NCBI RefSeq assembly: GCF_021919125.1
Contig: NZ_CP083439.1
Coordinates: 558,001-622,000 of the forward strand
Direction of reading: 5' to 3'
Length of the DNA: 64,000 nt
Origin: Clavibacter sp. A6099
GTDB lineage: Bacteria > Actinomycetota > Actinomycetes > Actinomycetales > Microbacteriaceae
Made by a program: the position numbers and the translations under genes. Below the pieces are notes generated by a model, which saw nothing but the letters and a program-made list of their open reading frames with translations, did no database searches and was not told where the DNA came from. Positions 55,546-61,907 of this stretch are shown here, piece after piece (the stretch's first letter is position 1; every line of letters begins with the position of its first letter).

Positions 55546-58500
55546 ATGACCGCCGAGACCGCATCCGCCCCCGAGACCGCACCCGCCTCCGAGACGGCGC
55601 AGTTCCCGACGGTCGAGGGCACCGCCGCAGCACCCGACCGCGAGGCGCTCGCCGACCGGTCCGTCGCGCTCGTGCGCACGTGGCTCGCGGAGGCGGCCCA
55701 GCACCCCGCGGATCCGTCGGCCGAGCGCCTCGCGGGCGTCCTCAAGGACGAGAACGGCCTCGACTTCACGATCGGCTTCGTCGACCGCGTCGTCCGCCCC
55801 GAGGACCTGCCCGTCGCGGGCAACAGCCTCGCCGCGCTCACCGCCAAGACCCCCGGCTTCCTGCCCTGGTACATGCAGGGCGCGATCCGCGCGGGCGGCA
55901 TCCTCGGCCCCGTCCTCCCGCAGGTCGTCGTCCCCGTCGCGCGGCGCGTGCTGCGCGAGATGGTCGGCCACCTCATCGTCGACGCGACGAGCGAGAAGCT
56001 CGGCCCGGCGATCCAGAAGCTGCGCGAGGGCGGATCCCGCCTCAACCTGAACCTGCTCGGCGAGGCCGTGCTGGGCGAGAAGGAGGCCGCGCGCCGCCTC
56101 GCCGGCACGCGCGAGCTGCTCGCCCGCGACGACGTCGACTACGTCTCCATCAAGGTGTCGAGCGTCGTCTCGCAGCTGTCGATGTGGGCGTTCGACGAGG
56201 CCGTCGACAAGGTCGTCGAGCGGCTCACCCCGCTGTACGAGCTGGCGTCGAAGGCCGCCACCCCGAAGTTCATCAACCTCGACATGGAGGAGTACAAGGA
56301 CCTCGACCTCACCATCGAGGTGTTCACGCGCGTGCTCGACCAGCCGCAGCTCAAGGACCTCGAGGCCGGCATCGTGCTGCAGGCGTACCTGCCCGACGCG
56401 CTCGCGGGGCTCCAGCGGCTGACCGCGTGGGCGCAGGAGCGCCGCGCGGCGGGCGGGGCGCCCATCAAGGTCCGCATCGTCAAGGGCGCGAACCTCGCGA
56501 TGGAGCAGGTCGACGGCCGCATGCACGACTGGCCCGTCGCCACCTGGGCCACCAAGGAGCAGACCGACACGCACTACAAGCGGATGCTCGAGCACGCGCT
56601 CCAGCCCGCCGCGGCCGACGCCGTGAAGATCGGCGTCGCCGGCCACAACCTCTTCGACGTCGCGTACGCGTGGCTGCTCGCCGAGGAGCGCGGCGTCACC
56701 GACCGGATCGAGTTCGAGATGCTGCTCGGCATGGCGACCGGCCAGGCCGAGGCCGTGAAGCGCACGGTCGGCGGGCTCCTGCTCTACACGCCCGTGGTGC
56801 ACCCGACCGAGTTCGACGTGGCCATCTCGTACCTCATCCGCCGCCTGGAGGAGAACGCGAGCCAGGAGAACTTCATGTCGGCGGTGTTCGAGCTGAGCAC
56901 GTCGTCCGAGCTGTTCGCGCGGGAGGAGTCGCGGTTCCGGGCGTCGCTCCAGGGCGTCGACGACGCGATCCCGGCGCCGAACCGCACGCAGGACCGCCGC
57001 TTCCCGCCGGAGCTCGACGACGTGGATCCGCTCGCCGAGCCCGAGACGCCCGAGGAGCCCGAGGAGGAGGTCGACCCGCAGCTCACGAGCGTGGTGCAGG
57101 GCTTCACGCGCGGATCCCTGCTGACGCCCGACGCGCTCGTCGACCCCGACGCCTCCGCGACGCCGTTCCACAACGCGGCCGACACGGATCCGGCGCTGCC
57201 GACGAACCGCGCCTGGGGCCGCGAGATCCTGTCGCGCGTCGAGGCCTCGCAGCTGGGCGTCGCGACCATCGAGTCCGCGCGCATCGACTCCACCGGGCAG
57301 CTGGACGACATCATCGACGGCGTCCGCACCGCCGCGGCCTCCTGGGGCGCCCGACCCGGCGACCAGCGCGCGGCGCTCCTGCACCGCGTCGGCGTCGCGA
57401 TCGAGCGCAACCGCGCGCGCCTCATCGAGGTGATGGCGTCGGAGACCGGCAAGACCATCGCCGAGGCCGACCCCGAGGTCAGCGAGGCCGTGGACTTCGC
57501 GCACTACTACGCCGAGCGCGCCCGCGACCTCGACCGCGTGCAGGGCGCCCGCTTCGTCCCGTCGCGCGTCACCGTCGTGGCGCCGCCGTGGAACTTCCCC
57601 GTCGCGATCCCCGCGGGCAGCATGCTCGCGGCCCTCGCATCCGGCAGCGGCGTGGTCGTGAAGCCCGCAGGCCAGGCCCGCCGATCCGGCGCCGTGCTCG
57701 TCGAGGCGCTCCGCGAGGCCGGCGTGCCGCGCGAGCTGCTCGCGCTCGTCGACGCCGGCGAGGCCGAGTTCGGCGAGCACCTCATCTCGCACCCGGCCGT
57801 CGACCGCGTGATCCTCACGGGCGGCTACGAGACCGCCGAGGTCTTCCGCTCCTGGCGCTCGGACCTCCCGCTCCTCGCGGAGACCAGCGGCAAGAACGCC
57901 ATCATCGTGACCCCGAGCGCCGACCTCGACCTGGCCGCGGCCGACGTCGTGAAGAGCGCCTTCGGCCACGCCGGCCAGAAGTGCTCGGCGGCGAGCCTCG
58001 TGATCCTCGTGGGCTCGGTCGGCAAGTCCCGACGGTTCCTCACGCAGCTCACCGACGCCGTGTCGTCGCTGCGCGTGGGCTACCCGTCGGATCCCACCAC
58101 GCAGATGGGCCCGATCATCGAGCCCGCCGCCGGCAAGCTCAAGCACGCGCTCACGCAGCTCGGCGTCGGCGAGAAGTGGCTCGTGGAGCCCGAGGCCAAG
58201 GACGAGACCGGGCGCCTCTGGTCGCCGGGCGTCCGCGACGGCGTGAAGCCCGGGTCGTACTTCCACCTCACCGAGTTCTTCGGCCCCGTGCTCGGCGTGA
58301 TGCGCGCCCGCACCCTCGAGGAGGCGATCCGCTTCCAGAACGCCATCCCCTACGGCCTCACCGCGGGCCTGCACAGCCTCGACGCGCGCGAGCTCGAGCA
58401 GTGGCTCGAGACCGTGGAGGCGGGCAACCTCTACGTCAACCGCGGGATCACGGGCGCGATCGTGCAGCGCCAGCCGTTCGGCGGGTGGAAGCGCTCCTCG

Positions 58501-59214
58501 GTCGGATCCGGCACGAAGGCCGGCGGCCCGAACTACCTCATGGGCCTCGGGTCCTGGGTCGCGGACGCGGGCCGGCACTCGAGCTCGCTGCACCTGCGCG
58601 GGCTGTCGCCGCGGGTGACGGAGCTCATCGAGTCGGCGCAGCCCGCCATCCGCTACGAGGACTTCGACCTCGTGCGCCGCTCCGCCCTCAGCGACGCGGT
58701 CGCGTGGCATGACGAGTTCGGCCAGGTGAAGGACCCGAGCGGGCTCGGCGTGGAGCGGAACCTGTTCCGCTACCGCCCGCTGCCTGTCACGGTGCGGCTC
58801 ACGGAGTCGGGCGCGCTCGCCGACCTGCTGCGCGTCCTCGCGGCCGGGCGGCTGGCGCGTGCGGAGATGCACGTGTCGGTGCCGGGGATCCTCCCGGCCG
58901 GCCTCGGCCAGGTGCTCGACGACCTGCCGAGCGTGCACGTGACCATCGAGACCGACGATGCGTGGCTCGCCCGGGTCGCCGCCGACGGGATCGCGACGGA
59001 GCGCGTGCGGCTCGTCGCCGCGCGCGACTCGCGGCTCGTGGAGGCGCGCGCCCTGTCCGACGCGCTCCGCGGCACGCCCGACGTGGCCGTCTTCGCGGAC
59101 GAGATCACCGCCGCCGGCCGCGTCGAGATGCTCACGTTCCTGCGCGAGCAGGCCATCAGCATCACGGCCCACCGCTTCGGCAACCCGGACGACTGGAGCG
59201 AGGCGGTCATCTAG
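55546..59214 (+). CDS. putA: bifunctional proline dehydrogenase / P5C dehydrogenase PutA
   Basis: A 1,222-residue enzyme that oxidises proline to glutamate in two steps. The FAD proline dehydrogenase barrel spans about residues 100-450 ('YVSIKVSSVVSQL', 'VRIVKGANLAMEQVDGR', 'AISYLIRRLEENASQENF' with Arg432/433). After an acidic linker ('ETPEEPEEEVDP') comes the aldehyde dehydrogenase domain with Glu779 ('LLAETSGKNAI') and nucleophile Cys813 ('GHAGQKCSAAS'). There is no N-terminal ribbon-helix-helix, so it does not repress itself. Regulation is left to the divergent LysR protein. A C-terminal domain of about 200 residues after 'GPNYLMGLGSW' is less conserved. AAGAGG precedes the ATG. Confidence 0.95.
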   Translation: MTAETASAPETAPASETAQFPTVEGTAAAPDREALADRSVALVRTWLAEAAQHPADPSAERLAGVLKDENGLDFTIGFVDRVVRPEDLPVAGNSLAALTAKTPGFLPWYMQGAIRAGGILGPVLPQVVVPVARRVLREMVGHLIVDATSEKLGPAIQKLREGGSRLNLNLLGEAVLGEKEAARRLAGTRELLARDDVDYVSIKVSSVVSQLSMWAFDEAVDKVVERLTPLYELASKAATPKFINLDMEEYKDLDLTIEVFTRVLDQPQLKDLEAGIVLQAYLPDALAGLQRLTAWAQERRAAGGAPIKVRIVKGANLAMEQVDGRMHDWPVATWATKEQTDTHYKRMLEHALQPAAADAVKIGVAGHNLFDVAYAWLLAEERGVTDRIEFEMLLGMATGQAEAVKRTVGGLLLYTPVVHPTEFDVAISYLIRRLEENASQENFMSAVFELSTSSELFAREESRFRASLQGVDDAIPAPNRTQDRRFPPELDDVDPLAEPETPEEPEEEVDPQLTSVVQGFTRGSLLTPDALVDPDASATPFHNAADTDPALPTNRAWGREILSRVEASQLGVATIESARIDSTGQLDDIIDGVRTAAASWGARPGDQRAALLHRVGVAIERNRARLIEVMASETGKTIAEADPEVSEAVDFAHYYAERARDLDRVQGARFVPSRVTVVAPPWNFPVAIPAGSMLAALASGSGVVVKPAGQARRSGAVLVEALREAGVPRELLALVDAGEAEFGEHLISHPAVDRVILTGGYETAEVFRSWRSDLPLLAETSGKNAIIVTPSADLDLAAADVVKSAFGHAGQKCSAASLVILVGSVGKSRRFLTQLTDAVSSLRVGYPSDPTTQMGPIIEPAAGKLKHALTQLGVGEKWLVEPEAKDETGRLWSPGVRDGVKPGSYFHLTEFFGPVLGVMRARTLEEAIRFQNAIPYGLTAGLHSLDARELEQWLETVEAGNLYVNRGITGAIVQRQPFGGWKRSSVGSGTKAGGPNYLMGLGSWVADAGRHSSSLHLRGLSPRVTELIESAQPAIRYEDFDLVRRSALSDAVAWHDEFGQVKDPSGLGVERNLFRYRPLPVTVRLTESGALADLLRVLAAGRLARAEMHVSVPGILPAGLGQVLDDLPSVHVTIETDDAWLARVAADGIATERVRLVAARDSRLVEARALSDALRGTPDVAVFADEITAAGRVEMLTFLREQAISITAHRFGNPDDWSEAVI

Positions 59215-59324
59215 GCGACGGCCATCGAGGTCCGCGCGCTCCAGGCCGCGGAGACGGACGGGACGCGGGCGCAGCGCCGGGGATGATCCGCTCGCGGGCC
59301 TCCCGGATCCGCGACCCTGGGCGC

Positions 59325-59987
59325 ATGCAGACATCCGTGGCCGTCGACCGCGCCCGCGCGCTGTGGGACGGCGGCCGGCGGAGGGACGCGATCGTCGAGC
59401 TGCGGGCCCGCGTGCGGAAGGAGCCCGGCGACGCGGTCGCGCGACTGCTGCTCGCGTCGTGGTACCGCGAGGTGCGCGCGCCCGACCAGGCCGGACGCTG
59501 GGGGATCGCCCTGCCCGGCTGGACCGCCCCGCGCGAGCGCGAGCTGCTGGCGCGGCTGATCGCGTCGTCCGGCGTGCCAGACGACCGCCTCGGGCGCTTC
59601 CTCGCGCTGCCCGCGGGCGAGCGGCCCGCCGAGCTCGACGAGGTCATGGCGATCGTGGACGGTCTCCGCGCCCCTGACGGCTGGCGCGGCGCGAAGCCGC
59701 TGCGACCGTGCGACCTGCGGAGCCGGATCGCGCATGCCGTCCACGTGCTCGGCTGGCTGCTGCTCTCCGGCGCTCTCCTGATGTCCGGGCTCGTCGCGCT
59801 GACCGGCGACGACGCCACGTCCCCCGCGCGCGGCGGCGTCGCGGTGGGGCTCGTCCTGCTCGCTGTGGCCGCTGTCGTGGAGGGCACACGGGCCCGCCGG
59901 GGCTGGTGGTGGATCGGCCCGTCGGCGGTGCTGCTCGCCGCTGCCCTGATGGCGGCCGCCGTGACGCTCGTGCGGATGGCGGTCTGA
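59325..59987 (+). CDS. two-helix membrane protein with TPR-like N-terminus, unknown
   Basis: A 220-residue protein. The N-terminal half ('RARALWDGGRRRDAIVELRARVRKEPGDAVARLLLASWYREVRAPDQAGRW') resembles one or two TPR-like helical hairpins as in DUF6584 proteins. The C-terminal half has three hydrophobic helices ('VHVLGWLLLSGALLMSGLVAL', 'GVAVGLVLLAVAAVVE' and 'IGPSAVLLAAALMAAAVTLV'). The function is unknown and the family tie is tentative. The ATG at 59325 lies 6 nt after a GACCCT hexamer. No partner is evident. Confidence 0.65.
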   Translation: MQTSVAVDRARALWDGGRRRDAIVELRARVRKEPGDAVARLLLASWYREVRAPDQAGRWGIALPGWTAPRERELLARLIASSGVPDDRLGRFLALPAGERPAELDEVMAIVDGLRAPDGWRGAKPLRPCDLRSRIAHAVHVLGWLLLSGALLMSGLVALTGDDATSPARGGVAVGLVLLAVAAVVEGTRARRGWWWIGPSAVLLAAALMAAAVTLVRMAV

Positions 59988-59995
59988 CCGCCGCC

Positions 59996-60001
59996 TAGGG
60001 T
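59996..60001 (+). promoter_or_regulatory. -10 hexamer of the phosphopantetheinyl transferase gene
   Basis: TAGGGT, exactly 6 nt before the GTG at 60008. Confidence 0.5.
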
Positions 60002-60007
60002 CGACAC

Positions 60008-60589
60008 GTGATCCCCGCTCCCGCCGTCATGCACGTCGCGGTGGCGCGGGTGGCCGAGACCGCCGACCGCGCGGCCCGCACAGCCGCCGGCCGCGTCGCG
60101 CTGCGGACGCTCGTGGCGGGGGTCGCCGGCGCGGATCCCGCCGACGTCACCGTGCGCGCCCGCTGCGCGACCTGCGGCGGAGAGCACGGCCGTCCGGTGC
60201 TCGGCGGATCTCGCGCGCTCGACGGACTGCACGCGAGCGTCGCGCACGCGGGCGACGCCGTGGTGGTCGGGGTGTCGACGGACGGCCCGATCGGCATCGA
60301 CGCCGAGCCGCGCGGTCGCGAGGCGCCGCCCGGGACGACGCTCGCGGAGTGGGTGCGGATCGAGGCGGTGCTGAAGGCCGACGGCCGCGGGCTCGCGGTG
60401 GATCCGGCGCGCGTTCGGTTCGCGGGCGACGCGCGCGGGACCGTCGCGTGGATCGACGGCGAGCCCGCGCGCTACCGGGTGGTCGACGCGGAGCTCGGGA
60501 GCTGGCTGGTCGTGGCGGTCGCGCGGCGCGGCCTCGGCCAGGTGGTCGTGCGGATCCGGGACCCGGACGGGCCGGGATCCGGCGCCTGA
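60008..60589 (+). CDS. 4'-phosphopantetheinyl transferase superfamily protein
   Basis: A 193-residue Sfp-type transferase that loads the phosphopantetheine arm onto carrier proteins. 'CATCGGEHGRPVL' is the family N-terminal region, 'HASVAHAGDAVVVGVS' the CoA-binding strand, 'IGIDAEPRG' the metal site (Asp98, Glu100) and 'WVRIEAVLKADGRGL' the W-x-x-x-E-A-x-x-K motif. It is short for the family but keeps all catalytic residues. The likely client is the carrier domain of the Pls/PosA-type protein encoded 1.3 kb away, with the M1 peptidase gene between them. Confidence 0.87.
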   Translation: MIPAPAVMHVAVARVAETADRAARTAAGRVALRTLVAGVAGADPADVTVRARCATCGGEHGRPVLGGSRALDGLHASVAHAGDAVVVGVSTDGPIGIDAEPRGREAPPGTTLAEWVRIEAVLKADGRGLAVDPARVRFAGDARGTVAWIDGEPARYRVVDAELGSWLVVAVARRGLGQVVVRIRDPDGPGSGA

Positions 60590-60593
60590 CGCC

Positions 60594-61907
60594 TCAGCGC
60601 CGCCCGACCCGCGGCAGCGCAGGCAGCGGCGCGTCCGCGAGCCACGCGCGCAGCAGCGCGCCCGCGTCGCCGGCCGCGCCCACGAGGTCCGCCGTGGTGC
60701 GCGGCGCCGTCCACGCCGGATCCGTCCAGCGCAGCAGCAGCTGCCGCCACGCCGCGTCGCCGAGGGTGAGCCGAAGCGCGTGCACCGCGAGGGCGCCTCG
60801 CTTGTAGACGACGTCGTCGAACATCGACTCGGGGCCGGGATCGCCGATGCCCATCTGCGTGCCGTAGCGGTCGAGGCGCGCGTGGTGCTGGCGCGCGAGC
60901 TGGTCCGCGGTGGGCCCGCCGGACTCCTCCGACCACAGCCACTCGGCGTAGCAGGCGAAGCCCTCGTTGAGCCAGATGTGCTGCCACGACGCGAGGCCCA
61001 CGGAGTTGCCGAACCACTGGTGCGCGAGCTCGTGGGCGACGAGCCGCTCGGATCCGCCCGTGCCGTCCGCGTGGTTGGAGCCGAGCACGGCCATCGCCTG
61101 CGCCTCGAGGGGGATCTCCAGCTCGTCGTCCGTGACCACCACCCGGTACTCGTCGAACGGGTACGGCCCGAACAGCGTCTCGAAGAACGCCATCATGCGG
61201 GGCACGAGCGCGAGGTCCTGCAGCACGCGGGCCTCGCGGGGCTTGGGGTACGCGAACACGGCCTGGGTGGATCCGGCGGGCACGCGCTTCTCGGAGTACC
61301 GGCCGATCTGCACGGTCGCGAGGTACGGCGCGGTGCGTGCGTCCTGCTCGTACGTCCAGGTCGCGCGGCCCGAGCGCTCGAGGCGGGAGACGAGCCGGCC
61401 GCTCGCGATCACGGTGTAGTCGACCTCGCACGCGATGCGGATCCGGAACGCGGCCCGGTCGTCCGGCCGGTCGTTGCAGGGGAACCAGGTGGACGCGCCG
61501 CTCGGCTGCGACGCGACGAGCACGCCGTCGCCGAGCTCCTCCCAGCCCAGGTCGCCCCAGACGGTGCGGCGGGGGCCGGGCTCGCCGGAGTAGGCGACGT
61601 CGACCGTGAAGGTGGTGCCAGCGGGGATCGGCGCTGCAGGTGTGACGACGAGCCGTCCGCCGCGCTGCACGTGCCGGGTCTCGCGGCGGCCGTCGACGCG
61701 CACGTCGCCCGCGCGGAGGCCGGTGAGGTCGAGCTCGAAGCGGGCGAGCGGCTCGCGCGCGACCGCGGTGATGACGGCGCGCGCCTTGAGCCGGTTGCGG
61801 GCCACGCGGTAATCGAGATCGAGGTCGTAGCGCTCGACGGCGTACGCGGAGGATCCGACCTCGGGGGTGTAGGCGTCGCCGGACGCGGGGCCGGCCGTGG
61901 CCCTCAC
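60594..61907 (-). CDS. M1-family zinc metallopeptidase (short form)
   Basis: A 437-residue aminopeptidase-N-like enzyme. The zinc site is H292-E-L-A-H296 with Glu315 ('LVAHELAHQWFGN', 'IWLNEGFACYAEWL'). 'DDELEIPLEAQAM' takes the place of the GAMEN exopeptidase loop, as in the short actinobacterial members, and 'DVVYKRGALAVHALR' has the catalytic Tyr region. No signal peptide or C-terminal armadillo domain. I use the GTG at 61907, which overlaps the stop of the NRPS-like gene (GTGA on the minus strand), so the two are translated together and may act on the same product. Confidence 0.9.
   Translation of the reverse strand: MRATAGPASGDAYTPEVGSSAYAVERYDLDLDYRVARNRLKARAVITAVAREPLARFELDLTGLRAGDVRVDGRRETRHVQRGGRLVVTPAAPIPAGTTFTVDVAYSGEPGPRRTVWGDLGWEELGDGVLVASQPSGASTWFPCNDRPDDRAAFRIRIACEVDYTVIASGRLVSRLERSGRATWTYEQDARTAPYLATVQIGRYSEKRVPAGSTQAVFAYPKPREARVLQDLALVPRMMAFFETLFGPYPFDEYRVVVTDDELEIPLEAQAMAVLGSNHADGTGGSERLVAHELAHQWFGNSVGLASWQHIWLNEGFACYAEWLWSEESGGPTADQLARQHHARLDRYGTQMGIGDPGPESMFDDVVYKRGALAVHALRLTLGDAAWRQLLLRWTDPAWTAPRTTADLVGAAGDAGALLRAWLADAPLPALPRVGRR

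Noticed and set aside
55444-59334. Very long open frame (near 1,300 codons) antisense to putA
   Set aside because: It is rich in Arg, His, Glu and Asp with no domain, and exists because of G/C bias at the third codon position of putA. putA itself has full catalytic motifs.
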